64,000 nucleotides of DNA, taken from Bog-756 sp963769765 (GTDB taxonomy: Bacteria > Actinomycetota > Acidimicrobiia > Acidimicrobiales > RAAP-2). Shown one piece after another: positions 9,253 through 18,828 of the stretch (position 1 is the stretch's first letter; every line of letters begins with the position of its first letter). A model generated the notes under the pieces. The model had not been told where the DNA came from, made no database searches, and saw nothing but the letters and a program-made list of their open reading frames with translations. The position numbers were made by a program, and so were the translations under genes. The stretch spans positions 186,001 through 250,000 of the forward strand of contig CAVYNA010000004.1 in assembly GCA_963769765.1 (NCBI GenBank), read 5' to 3'.

Positions 9253-9279
9253 GGAGTGCTTGCTGCCAGCAAGCACTCC
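9253..9279 (+). promoter_or_regulatory. Perfect 27-base palindrome, candidate operator
   Basis: Two 13-base arms, GGAGTGCTTGCTG (9253-9265) and its exact complement CAGCAAGCACTCC (9267-9279), flank a single C. The dyad covers the -35 element of the promoter that follows. The GCTTGCT...AGCAAGC core resembles TetR-family operators in shape, including those of fatty-acid or PHA regulators; no regulator is in this window. Confidence 0.7.
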
Positions 9280-9288
9280 TGGTAGACT
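9260..9288 (+). promoter_or_regulatory. Leaderless sigma-70-type promoter
   Basis: TTGCTG (9260-9265), a 17-base spacer and TAGACT (9283-9288), with the start ATG six bases after the -10 box. Transcription would begin at or next to the A of the start codon, giving a leaderless mRNA. Confidence 0.65.
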
Positions 9289-9294
9289 GCACAA

Positions 9295-9840
9295 ATGGCC
9301 GACAACGACATCTTCGCGAAGTACCTCGAGGCGGGGATCGCCTTCACCAAGATGACAAGGGCCCGTGCGGAGGAGCTGGTCTCGGAGCTGGTCCGCAGCG
9401 GTGAGTTCCAGAGCGCCGACGCCCGCGAGAAGGTCGAAGAGCTCATCGACCGGAACCGCAAGAGCCGCGAGGTGTTCATCGCCCAGGTCCGTGAAGAAGT
9501 CGACCGGCAGCTCGACCACCTCGGCATCACCAGCCTCGACGACCTTGCACGGCAGGTCGCCTCCCTCCTGCAGCGCACAGCGGACGCGGGACGCGCCGCG
9601 ACCGCGAAGGCGACCGCGAAGGCGGGTGGGTCGAAGAAGGCCGCAGCGAAGAAGACCCCGGCCAAGAAGTCGACGGCGAAGAAGTCGCCCGCCAAGAAGT
9701 CGACGGCGAAGAAGGCCGCAGCGAAGAAGACCCCGGCCAAGCGGGCGGCGGCCACGACGGCGAAGAAGTCGCCCGCCAGGAAGTCGACGGCGAAGAAGAC
9801 CGCCGCGAAGCCGTCCTCCGGTCCGGGGTCGGCGGCCTGA
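9295..9840 (+). CDS. Phasin-like protein with histone-H1-like KAAAKK tail
   Basis: Protein of 181 residues in two parts. Residues 1-100 are an amphipathic helical domain (EELVSELVRSGEFQSAD then a conserved Ile-Asp-Arg-Asn stretch) like the phasin/PHA-granule regulator domain. Residues about 101-170 are a low-complexity tail of AAAKKTPAKKSTAKK units, with about a dozen repeats, like bacterial histone H1 analogues and likely DNA-binding. Family members with both halves can link PHA granules to DNA. The upstream operator and leaderless promoter are described separately. It overlaps tlyA by four bases. Confidence 0.82.
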   Translation: MADNDIFAKYLEAGIAFTKMTRARAEELVSELVRSGEFQSADAREKVEELIDRNRKSREVFIAQVREEVDRQLDHLGITSLDDLARQVASLLQRTADAGRAATAKATAKAGGSKKAAAKKTPAKKSTAKKSPAKKSTAKKAAAKKTPAKRAAATTAKKSPARKSTAKKTAAKPSSGPGSAA

Positions 9841-10673
9841 CCAAGTCGGCCCGGCAACGTCTCGACCGGGTCCTCGTCGAGCGGGGCCTGGCATCCACCC
9901 GGTCGGCGGCGTCCGAGCTCGTCGAGCGCGGCATCGTCCTCGTCTCCGGCTCCATCGCGGACAAGCCGGCCCGGCTGGTCGCCTCCGGCGAACCGGTCGA
10001 GCTGCGTGGGGAGCCACCCCGCTTCGTCAGCCGCGGAGGTGACAAGCTCGCAGCCGCCCTCGCACGCTTCGCGATCGATCCCCACGGCGTCCGGGCGCTC
10101 GACGCGGGAGCGTCGACCGGCGGGTTCACCGACTGCCTCCTGCAGCACGGCGCCTCTTCGGTGGTCGCGGTCGACGTCGGGCGTGGCCAGCTCGACGAAC
10201 GGCTGCGCCGTGACCCGCGGGTCGAGGCCCTCGAGCAGCTCGACATCCGGATGGTGACCCTTGCGACCGTGGGTGGCGTCCCGGTCGACCTGGTCACCGC
10301 CGACCTCGCGTTCATCTCGTTGACGAGAGCCATCCCGGTGCTCGTGGGGGAGGTCGCCCGGACGGGAGCCACCGTGGTGCTGCTCGTCAAGCCGCAGTTC
10401 GAGGCCGGCCGGGTCGAGGCCTCGCGTGGACGGGGGGTGATCCGTGACGCTGCCGTCCACCGGCAGACCCTCGAGACGGTGGCAACCGCGCTCGACGTCG
10501 CGGGAGCGGACATCATAGGGGCCATGCCGTCGCCGATCACCGGGCACGCCGGAAACGTCGAGTTCCTGCTCGCCGCGCGCACCCATCGCCCGGACGGGGG
10601 TCGGACCCTGGTCGATCCGGGCGCGTTGCTCGACGCCGCCGTTGCCGAGGCCCACGGTCCTCAGGTGGACTGA
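9837..10673 (+). CDS. tlyA: TlyA family rRNA 2'-O-methyltransferase, apparent CTG start
   Basis: TlyA methylates cytidines in 16S and 23S rRNA. The 278-residue reading begins TKSARQRLDRVLVERGLA, the typical S4-like N-terminal domain, followed by the FtsJ/RrmJ-like methyltransferase domain with DAGASTGGFTD (SAM motif I). No ATG, GTG or TTG exists in frame from 9837 to 10161, well inside the domain, so the most plausible start is CTG 9837, overlapping the phasin stop as CTGA. The typical tlyA-nadK-recN order follows. A base-call error changing ATG or GTG to CTG is the main alternative. Confidence 0.82.
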   Translation: MTKSARQRLDRVLVERGLASTRSAASELVERGIVLVSGSIADKPARLVASGEPVELRGEPPRFVSRGGDKLAAALARFAIDPHGVRALDAGASTGGFTDCLLQHGASSVVAVDVGRGQLDERLRRDPRVEALEQLDIRMVTLATVGGVPVDLVTADLAFISLTRAIPVLVGEVARTGATVVLLVKPQFEAGRVEASRGRGVIRDAAVHRQTLETVATALDVAGADIIGAMPSPITGHAGNVEFLLAARTHRPDGGRTLVDPGALLDAAVAEAHGPQVD

Positions 10674-10679
10674 GCGGCC

Positions 10680-11501
10680 GTGGCCACCGTCGACTTCTTC
10701 GTCCACCCGCAACGTCCCGAGGCCGCGGCGCTCGCCGAGCGCGCCTCAACCTGGCTGACCGAACGCGGACACGCCGCACGCACCGTCGGAGCCGACGGAC
10801 AGGTCGCGGTGGAGGACGCCGACCTGCTGGTGAGCCTCGGTGGTGACGGCACCCTGCTCCGCACCGTCGACCATGCGCTCGGGAGGGGCATCCCCGTCCT
10901 CGGGGTCAACATCGGCCGGCTCGGCTATCTGACCGAGGTCGAGCCCGACGGGCTCGAAGCAGCGCTCGCGGACTTCCTCGCCGGAACGTATCTCGTCGAG
11001 GAGCGGATGACGCTCCAGGTCACGGTCACCGGGCCCGACGGCTCGAGGGTCGAGGAGCGCATCGCCCTCAACGAGGCCACGGTCGAGAAGACCGTGCCGG
11101 GGCACACGGTGCGCATCGCAGCCTCCATCGACGGGAGGCCGTTCGTCACCTACGCGGCGGACGGGCTCGTGATCGCGACCCCGACCGGGTCGACCGCGTA
11201 CAACCTCTCGGCGCGTGGTCCGGTGCTCTCGCCGCGACTCCGGGCGATCGTGGTCACGCCGGTCTCCCCGCACATGCTCTTCGACCGCGCGCTCGTGCTC
11301 GACCCGGCCGAGCGACTCGGCCTCGGCGTCCTCGAGCCCCGACCGGCCGTGCTCGTCGTCGACGGGGTGAGCGTGGCGGAGCTCGAACCCGGCTCGAACG
11401 TCGAGTGCCGCGAGGGCGACCAGCCGGCGCGTCTCGTGACCTTCGGACGACGTGACTTCCACGCGATCCTGCGCGCCAAGTTCCACCTCGCCGACCGGTA
11501 G
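10680..11501 (+). CDS. nadK: NAD kinase
   Basis: NAD kinase of 273 residues, which phosphorylates NAD to NADP in the cytoplasm. The family motif GGDGT is in LVSLGGDGTLLRTV, with NIGRLGYLTE after it, and the conserved NE and GSTAYNLSARGP segments follow. The start is GTG, six bases after the tlyA stop. The order tlyA-nadK-recN is conserved across actinobacteria and firmicutes. The stop is TAG, one of few non-TGA stops here. Confidence 0.95.
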   Translation: MATVDFFVHPQRPEAAALAERASTWLTERGHAARTVGADGQVAVEDADLLVSLGGDGTLLRTVDHALGRGIPVLGVNIGRLGYLTEVEPDGLEAALADFLAGTYLVEERMTLQVTVTGPDGSRVEERIALNEATVEKTVPGHTVRIAASIDGRPFVTYAADGLVIATPTGSTAYNLSARGPVLSPRLRAIVVTPVSPHMLFDRALVLDPAERLGLGVLEPRPAVLVVDGVSVAELEPGSNVECREGDQPARLVTFGRRDFHAILRAKFHLADR

Positions 11502-11511
11502 GGGAGCGGGC

Positions 11512-13179
11512 GTGGCGCACCTCTGCGAGCTCCGGGTCCGCGACCTCGGGGTCATCGAGGAGGTGACGGTGGTCTTCGGCCCGGGCATGACCGCGCTGAC
11601 CGGCGAGACCGGCGCCGGCAAGACCCTCCTGGTCGGTGCGCTGAGCCTCCTGCTCGGCGGACGGGGCGACCCGGCACTCGTGCGGTCGGGGGCGGACGAG
11701 GCGATGGTCGAGGCACGCTTCGGCGGGGAGGGCGACGGCGACGACCTCGTGCTCGCCCGCGCTGTCTCGAGCACCGGTCGGTCGCGTGCGTGGATCGACG
11801 GTCGCATGGCCTCGATCGGTGCGCTCGGCGAGACCGCCCGCACGCTCGTCGAGCTGCACGGTCAGCACCAGCACCGCTCCCTCGTCCGCGCGGACGCCCA
11901 ACGCGAAGCGCTCGACCGCTTCGCCGGCATCGATCACGGCCCCTTGCGTCTCGCCCGGGCGCGCCTCCTCGCACTCCGCGCCGAGTCGGCCGACCTCGGC
12001 GGGGATGCGCACCAGCGTGCACGCGAGGTCGACATGTTGCGCTTTCAGATCGAGGAGATCGAAGGGGTCGCCATCGAGGACGCGGGCGAGGACGGGCGAC
12101 TCGAGGAAGAAGAGGCGCGCCTCGCGGACGCAGACGCCCACCGGCGGGCCGCGTCCGACGCACTCGAGGCGCTGACCGGTAGCGGGGCCAGCGCGATCGA
12201 CCGCCTCGCCACCGCATCGGGCGCGCTCTCCGGCCGTCCCGCGCTCGGCGAGCTCGACCGGCGGATCCGCGCGTCGATGGGTGAGCTCGCCGACCTCGCC
12301 GACGAGCTGCGGAGCGTCGTCGAGACCTGGGAGGACGACCCGGCACGGCTGGAGGCCGTCCGATCCCGCCGGCAGGTCTTCTTCCAGCTCGAACGCAAGT
12401 ACGGGGCCGGTCTTGCGGCGGTGCTCGCATTCGCAGGCGACGCGCGCTCGAAACTCGAGACCATCGTGGCCGACGAGGCCCGGGCCGACCGGCTCGATGG
12501 CGAGCTCGCGGTCGCCGCAGCCGAGCTCGCCGCGGCCGAAGCCGCCGTCGCCGCCGCGCGACGGGATGCCGCGCCACGGCTCGCCGCGGAGGTCGAGTCG
12601 ACCCTGCGGTCCCTTGCGATGCCTGCGGCCCGCATCACCGTCACGGTCGACGGCGCCGGAGCGGCCGACGACGTGACCTTCGGGCTCGCGGCCAATCGGG
12701 GCGAATCGGTCCTCCCGTTGGCGAAGGCCGCGTCGGGCGGCGAGCTCGCACGCACCATGTTGGCACTGCGACTCGTGCTGACCGAAGGTCCGGCCGTCAT
12801 GGTCTTCGACGAGGTGGACGCCGGGGTCGGGGGCGCGGCCGCCGTCACGGTCGGCCGGTCGCTCGCAGACGTGGCCGAGCGGGCACAGGTGCTCGTGGTC
12901 ACCCACCTCGCGCAGGTGGCCGCACAGGCCGGTGCCCAGCTCGCGATCCGCAAGGTGGAGCGCGACGACCGGACCGTCTCGGAGGTGGTCCCGCTCGACA
13001 CGGAGGGCCGGGTGGTCGAGCTCGCGCGCATGCTCTCGGGTCGACCCGAGAGCGCTTCGGCCCGTCGGCACGCCCGTGAGCTACTCGCGGGGCTGGCCGT
13101 GGTCAGCACGCCGGAGGGACCGCCCGATCGGGCGCGCGACCACGAGGTGTCCACGCCGGAAGACGCGTCGTTCCGGTAG
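11512..13179 (+). CDS. recN: DNA repair protein RecN
   Basis: SMC-like RecN ATPase of 555 residues, acting in double-strand break repair. Walker A GETGAGKT is at about residues 31-38, the ABC signature KAASGGELARTML and Walker B VMVFDEVDAGVGG are near the C-terminus, and the middle is Ala/Glu-rich coiled coil (about 140-380). GTG 11512 is preceded by GGGGAG with a five-base gap. Its TAG stop at 13177-13179 also forms the first bases of the -10 box of pyrG. Confidence 0.95.
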   Translation: MAHLCELRVRDLGVIEEVTVVFGPGMTALTGETGAGKTLLVGALSLLLGGRGDPALVRSGADEAMVEARFGGEGDGDDLVLARAVSSTGRSRAWIDGRMASIGALGETARTLVELHGQHQHRSLVRADAQREALDRFAGIDHGPLRLARARLLALRAESADLGGDAHQRAREVDMLRFQIEEIEGVAIEDAGEDGRLEEEEARLADADAHRRAASDALEALTGSGASAIDRLATASGALSGRPALGELDRRIRASMGELADLADELRSVVETWEDDPARLEAVRSRRQVFFQLERKYGAGLAAVLAFAGDARSKLETIVADEARADRLDGELAVAAAELAAAEAAVAAARRDAAPRLAAEVESTLRSLAMPAARITVTVDGAGAADDVTFGLAANRGESVLPLAKAASGGELARTMLALRLVLTEGPAVMVFDEVDAGVGGAAAVTVGRSLADVAERAQVLVVTHLAQVAAQAGAQLAIRKVERDDRTVSEVVPLDTEGRVVELARMLSGRPESASARRHARELLAGLAVVSTPEGPPDRARDHEVSTPEDASFR

Positions 13180-13182
13180 CAT
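13177..13182 (+). promoter_or_regulatory. -10 box of pyrG, sharing the recN stop codon
   Basis: TAGCAT, six bases before the GTG start at 13189; the TAG is also the recN stop. This predicts a leaderless pyrG transcript. Confidence 0.5.
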
Positions 13183-13188
13183 CTTCAG

Positions 13189-14868
<1,680 letters not shown>

Positions 14869-14889
14869 GCCCGACCGGCCGGTGACGCC

Positions 14890-15471
14890 GTGATCGGGCA
14901 CGACGCCGACCTTCCACGATTCCGGCAGGTCGGCGAGGAGCTCATCCACCAGGGCCACGTCGTCACGGTGGTGCGGGCCACCTTCCTCGATCCCGACGGC
15001 GAGCCCTTCGAGCGCGACGTCGTGCGCCACCCCGGTGCAGTCGCCGTGGTGGCGGTCACCGAGTCGGACTCGGTCGTCCTGGTGCGCCAGTACCGTCCCG
15101 CCGTGGACCGCTGGGTGCTCGAGATCCCGGCCGGCACCCGCGACGTGGAGGGCGAACCCGAGGCCACGACGGCAGCGCGGGAGCTCGCCGAAGAGGTCGG
15201 GTGTGCCGCACGGGATCTGACCCTGTTGGTCCGCACGGTCATCACCCCCGGGTTCTGCGACGAGGTCACTGCGGTCTACCTCGCCACCGGGCTCACCTCG
15301 GTGGCCTCGGCGCGCGACGGCGTCGAGGAGCGCTTCCTCGCCGTGGTCGAGGTGCCGCTCGCCGACTTCGACGCGAGGGTCGACGACGGGACGATCGTCG
15401 ACGCGTCGACCATCCTCGGGGTCGGGCTCGCTCGGCGGCGCCTGGGCCGGGCGACGGCATCCGGTCGGTGA
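14890..15471 (+). CDS. NUDIX hydrolase, ADP-ribose pyrophosphatase-like
   Basis: NUDIX protein of 193 residues. The Nudix box can be read over residues about 78-100 as G-x5-E-x7-RELAEEVG (GTRDVEGEPEATTAARELAEEVG split over that span). It is preceded by QYRPAVDRWVLEIPAGT, which is typical of the ADP-ribose pyrophosphatase subclass that hydrolyses ADP-ribose or GDP-mannose. Start GTG lies 21 bases after pyrG. It overlaps xerD by GTGA, so the pair is coupled. The pyrG-nudix-xerD order is common in actinobacteria. Confidence 0.92.
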   Translation: MIGHDADLPRFRQVGEELIHQGHVVTVVRATFLDPDGEPFERDVVRHPGAVAVVAVTESDSVVLVRQYRPAVDRWVLEIPAGTRDVEGEPEATTAARELAEEVGCAARDLTLLVRTVITPGFCDEVTAVYLATGLTSVASARDGVEERFLAVVEVPLADFDARVDDGTIVDASTILGVGLARRRLGRATASGR

Positions 15472-16397
15472 ACGAGCCGCTCTCTCCGGGGGCGGAGGAG
15501 TACCTCTCGTGGCTGGCCGTCGAGAAGGGCAGGTCGCACAACACGCTCACCGCCTACCGGCGCGATCTCCTCGCATGGGAGCGGTGGGCGAACGAGGCCG
15601 GTGTCGATCCGCTCACCGCGGATCCCGCGGCCGTCGAGGCACACCTCGCCGGGCTCCGGGGCCAGGGCCTCACCCCGGCCTCACTCGCGCGTGCGACGTC
15701 CACACTCCGCGGCCTCTTCGGCTTCCTCGTGGACGAAGGGGACCTGCGCGACGACCCGACCGCGTCGGTCCGTTCGCCGAAGCTGCCGCGTCGCCTGCCG
15801 AAGGCGCTGAGCGAGACCCAGGTGCTCGCCCTGCTCGAGTCGGCCGGTGGGGAAGAGCCCACCGATCTCCGCGACCGGGCGCTTCTCGAGCTGCTCTACG
15901 CGACCGGAGCGCGCATCTCCGAGGTGGTCGGGCTCTCCCTCATCGACCTCCAGGGCGACGACGGGCTGCTCCGGGTCTTCGGCAAGGGAGCGAAAGAGCG
16001 GCTCGTGCCGGTGGGCGGTCCGGCCCGACAGGCGCTCGACGGTTGGCTGGCCAAGGGGCGTCCTTCGCTCGCGCCCGAGGCGTGGGCGCGCCGCAGCGAC
16101 GAGGAGGCGGTCTTCCTCAACACCCGGGGCGGCCGCCTCACGAGGCAGGGTGCGTGGGGAGTCGTCCACCGCCACGCAGAGCGCGCCGGCGTCGCCGGAG
16201 TGGTCAGCCCGCACGTGCTCCGCCACTCGTGCGCGAGCCACATGCTCGCCCACGGTGCGGACATCAGGGTCGTCCAGGAGCTGCTCGGACACGTCTCGAT
16301 CGCCACCACGCAGCTGTATACGTCGCTCGGCCAGGAGCACTTGCGCGCCTCCTACGAACGTGCCCATCCGCGGGCCGGAGGGGCCCCCGCCAGGTAG
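15468..16397 (+). CDS. xerD: Tyrosine recombinase XerD
   Basis: Chromosome-dimer-resolution recombinase of 309 residues. The SAM-like core-binding domain is at about 1-90, and the catalytic residues are in order: R of GARISEVVGL, K of KGAKERLVPV, HxxR in HVLRHSCASHML, H of LLGH and Y of TQLYT. The length and lack of phage genes nearby identify the housekeeping enzyme, not an integrase. Its GTG start overlaps the Nudix stop. Its TAG stop is the first part of the next gene's -10 box. Confidence 0.93.
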   Translation: MNEPLSPGAEEYLSWLAVEKGRSHNTLTAYRRDLLAWERWANEAGVDPLTADPAAVEAHLAGLRGQGLTPASLARATSTLRGLFGFLVDEGDLRDDPTASVRSPKLPRRLPKALSETQVLALLESAGGEEPTDLRDRALLELLYATGARISEVVGLSLIDLQGDDGLLRVFGKGAKERLVPVGGPARQALDGWLAKGRPSLAPEAWARRSDEEAVFLNTRGGRLTRQGAWGVVHRHAERAGVAGVVSPHVLRHSCASHMLAHGADIRVVQELLGHVSIATTQLYTSLGQEHLRASYERAHPRAGGAPAR

Positions 16398-16400
16398 GAT
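16395..16400 (+). promoter_or_regulatory. -10 box of the DksA-like gene, sharing the xerD stop
   Basis: TAGGAT, seven bases before the GTG start at 16408. The TAG is the xerD stop codon. No clear -35. Confidence 0.45.
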
Positions 16401-16407
16401 CGTCCCC

Positions 16408-16746
16408 GTGACGAGCGACGCGCCCACAATCGACTACCGCCTGCTCCTCGAGGGCGAGCTGGAGCGGTTGCAGTCCGAGCTGTCCGAGCTCGGCTACGGC
16501 GACAGTGGCAGTCTCCACTACGACCCGAACTTCGCAGACTCGAGCCAGGTGACCGCCGAGCGTGGTGAGGCCGAGGTGTTGGCGGGCCAGCTCCGCGAAT
16601 CGCTCGACGAAGTCGTCCAGGCGCTGGTCCGGCTCGAAGAGGGGAGCTACGGCGCCTGCGAGGTGTGCGGGCAGCCCATCAGCTCGGCACGGCTCGAGGC
16701 GATGCCGGCCACCCGCTTCTGCATCAATCACGCCAACCGCTCCTGA
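16408..16746 (+). CDS. DksA/TraR-type zinc finger protein
   Basis: Protein of 112 residues with a helical N-terminal two thirds, rich in Glu/Leu (a coiled coil hairpin), and a C-terminal zinc finger: CEVCGQPI, then after about 17 residues CINH. The canonical last pair is CxxC, so the fourth ligand here is His. DksA/TraR relatives bind RNA polymerase or act as small regulators; the role of the actinobacterial members is little known. It is transcribed from a probable leaderless promoter and followed at 17 bases by the site-2 protease. Confidence 0.85.
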   Translation: MTSDAPTIDYRLLLEGELERLQSELSELGYGDSGSLHYDPNFADSSQVTAERGEAEVLAGQLRESLDEVVQALVRLEEGSYGACEVCGQPISSARLEAMPATRFCINHANRS

Positions 16747-16762
16747 TCGGCCCGGGCGACCG

Positions 16763-17539
16763 ATGGCCTACGGGGGCACCTCAGGCCCGAGCGGCTCCGG
16801 CCGGGCCAGGCGCTTCCAGCCCAATCAGCGGACGATCGTCATCGTCGCGGTCGTGGCCGTGCTCGGGGCGATCCTCGTCGGCACCCACCGGATCACCCGG
16901 TTCGAGATCATCTACTTCTGCGTCCTCGTGCCCTCGATCATCCTGCACGAGCTCTCCCACGGGGTGGTCGCCCTCGTCTTCGGCGACGACACGGCGAAGC
17001 GGGCGGGACGGCTCACGCTCAACCCGATCGCCCACGTCGACCCGGTCGGCACGCTGCTGGTGCCTGCCATCCTCTCGCTCGGCGGGCTTCCTGCCTACGG
17101 GTGGGCGAAGCCCGTTCCGGTGAGCACCAACCGGCTGCGCAGCCCGCGGAACCACACGGTCATCGTCTCGCTCGCCGGTCCGCTCACCAACTTCGCGCTC
17201 GCCGCGCTGATGGGCCTCGGCTATGTGTTGACCACCGCTCCGGACGTCCGTCAGCTAGTCAACCAGCTCGGCGCCTACCCACCGGGACTCGCGAGCCAGA
17301 TCTTCTTCATCGCCGGCCTGGCCAACCTCATCCTCGGGATCTTCAACCTGATCCCGTGCCCACCGCTCGACGGTGCGGCCGTGCTCGAGCGGCTGCTGCC
17401 GGCCCGGGTCCTCCCCGAGTACTACCGGCTCCAGCCCGCACTCATGTTCCTGCCGTTCCTCCTCATCCTGCTCTTCCGGAACCAGTGGGCGCAGTTGCTC
17501 GGCCACGTCATCAGCTGGTGGTCGGGCATCCTGGCGTGA
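16763..17539 (+). CDS. Site-2 protease family membrane metalloprotease (M50)
   Basis: Protein of 258 residues with six or so membrane segments. The zinc site HELSH is at residues 62-66, and the second motif NLIPCPPLDG lies in the second half, both standard for M50 proteases that cleave membrane-embedded regulators. It lacks a PDZ domain, like the SpoIVFB-type subgroup. Its substrate is unknown. ATG 16763 fits the N-terminal polar stretch before the first segment. It overlaps the next gene by GTGA. Confidence 0.9.
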   Translation: MAYGGTSGPSGSGRARRFQPNQRTIVIVAVVAVLGAILVGTHRITRFEIIYFCVLVPSIILHELSHGVVALVFGDDTAKRAGRLTLNPIAHVDPVGTLLVPAILSLGGLPAYGWAKPVPVSTNRLRSPRNHTVIVSLAGPLTNFALAALMGLGYVLTTAPDVRQLVNQLGAYPPGLASQIFFIAGLANLILGIFNLIPCPPLDGAAVLERLLPARVLPEYYRLQPALMFLPFLLILLFRNQWAQLLGHVISWWSGILA

Positions 17540-18828
17540 ACGGATCCGAGGCGTCGCGGGGCCGAAGACTCGGGCCGTACCTGCTCGCCGCAGCCCTGCT
17601 GACCTGCGACTACCTCTTCACAGCTCATGGGCTCGCCCAGGTCCGCGCCGGGACGAACTATGCGGTCTGGGCGCTCGACCACGGCGGCTACAGCGACGTG
17701 CTCAAGCTGAGCCTCGACCACTACGTGCGCGTCGGCCAGGTCGTCCACCCACTGCCCTACGTGCACGACCGGATCGAGTACCCGGTCCTCCTCGGGTTCC
17801 TCCTCTGGCTCCCATCGTGGTTGCCCGGTGGGCCCGCCACCTGGCTCGCCGCGGCCGGGGTCATGGTCGCGGCCGCGACGTTCGGCTCGATCGCGCTCCT
17901 CGAGCGCGCCCGCCCCGGCTCGGCGTGGTGGCTCGCGGCGTCACCGGCCCTCCTGGTCGACTCGGCGATCAACTGGGACCTGATCGGCATCTTCTTCCTG
18001 GTGGGGGCCGTGGTCTGGTTCGCCGAAGCGCGCCTGGCCCTTTCCGGGGCGGCGACCGCGGTCGGCACCTTCGTGAAGCTCTTCCCGGTCGTCGTGGCCC
18101 CGATCGCCCTGGCGGCGCTCACGTCGCGGCTCCGACACGAGCGCTCCGACGCCGCCGGGGGAGGACAGGGGAGCGGTCGCAGCGAGGGGCGGGGGTCGGC
18201 GGCCGCCGCGCTCGCCGGCTGGGTGCTCCCGTTCGCGACCGTCAGCCTGGTGGTCGTCGTCCCGTTCCTCGTCGTCAACCCGCAGAACACGCTCTGGTTC
18301 TTCCGGTACAACAGCCTCCGGACGGAGAAGGACTCGGTCTGGGGTCTGCTCGGCCGCATGTTCGGCACGTCGATGATCTCGCACCACGTCATCGACGTGT
18401 GCTCGCTCGTGGTGGTCGCCGCCGTCCTGGCCGCCGTCAGCTGGGCGGTCTGGCGCGTCGAGCCGTCGCACCAGGGCCGTGCCGTGGCGTTGGCCAGCGC
18501 GGTCGCGGTGATCGCCTGGATGGCGGTCAACAAGGTCTGGAACCCCCAGTACGTCCTCTGGGTCTTCGCTGCGGGCGCGATCACCGCGATGCCGGCCCGC
18601 TACGCGGTCGTCCTCGGCGCGGTCTCCGTGCTCGACTACGTCTTCGAGTTCGTGCTCCGGGTGCCGGACCACACCAACCCCTACTCGTGGGTCGGGTACA
18701 CGGCGGTGGTGGCGCGCACGGCGGTCTTCGTGGCGATGGCCGCCTGGTCCCTCCGGCGGCTGCGCGAGCTGCCGACCGCTCCCGCGGTCGTGCCCGACGA
18801 GCGGCTGCCCGCTCCCGCTCCCACGTGA
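17536..18828 (+). CDS. Polyprenyl-phosphate-type mannosyltransferase-like membrane protein (GT87/GT-C)
   Basis: GT-C-type integral membrane glycosyltransferase of 430 residues with about ten hydrophobic segments. Family-like features include DRIEYPVLLGFLLWLPSWLP in the first extracellular loop and WNPQYVLWV near the end, as in GT87 proteins that use polyprenyl-phosphate mannose to build cell-envelope glycans. GTG 17536 overlaps the S2P stop. It is coupled to the YfhO-like gene and probably acts in the same envelope pathway; the glycan is unknown. Confidence 0.8.
   Translation: MNGSEASRGRRLGPYLLAAALLTCDYLFTAHGLAQVRAGTNYAVWALDHGGYSDVLKLSLDHYVRVGQVVHPLPYVHDRIEYPVLLGFLLWLPSWLPGGPATWLAAAGVMVAAATFGSIALLERARPGSAWWLAASPALLVDSAINWDLIGIFFLVGAVVWFAEARLALSGAATAVGTFVKLFPVVVAPIALAALTSRLRHERSDAAGGGQGSGRSEGRGSAAAALAGWVLPFATVSLVVVVPFLVVNPQNTLWFFRYNSLRTEKDSVWGLLGRMFGTSMISHHVIDVCSLVVVAAVLAAVSWAVWRVEPSHQGRAVALASAVAVIAWMAVNKVWNPQYVLWVFAAGAITAMPARYAVVLGAVSVLDYVFEFVLRVPDHTNPYSWVGYTAVVARTAVFVAMAAWSLRRLRELPTAPAVVPDERLPAPAPT

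Noticed and set aside
9600..9830. DNA tandem repeat or VNTR
   Set aside because: The repetition comes from Lys/Ala/Pro codons in the H1-like tail of the phasin gene, not from a separate element.
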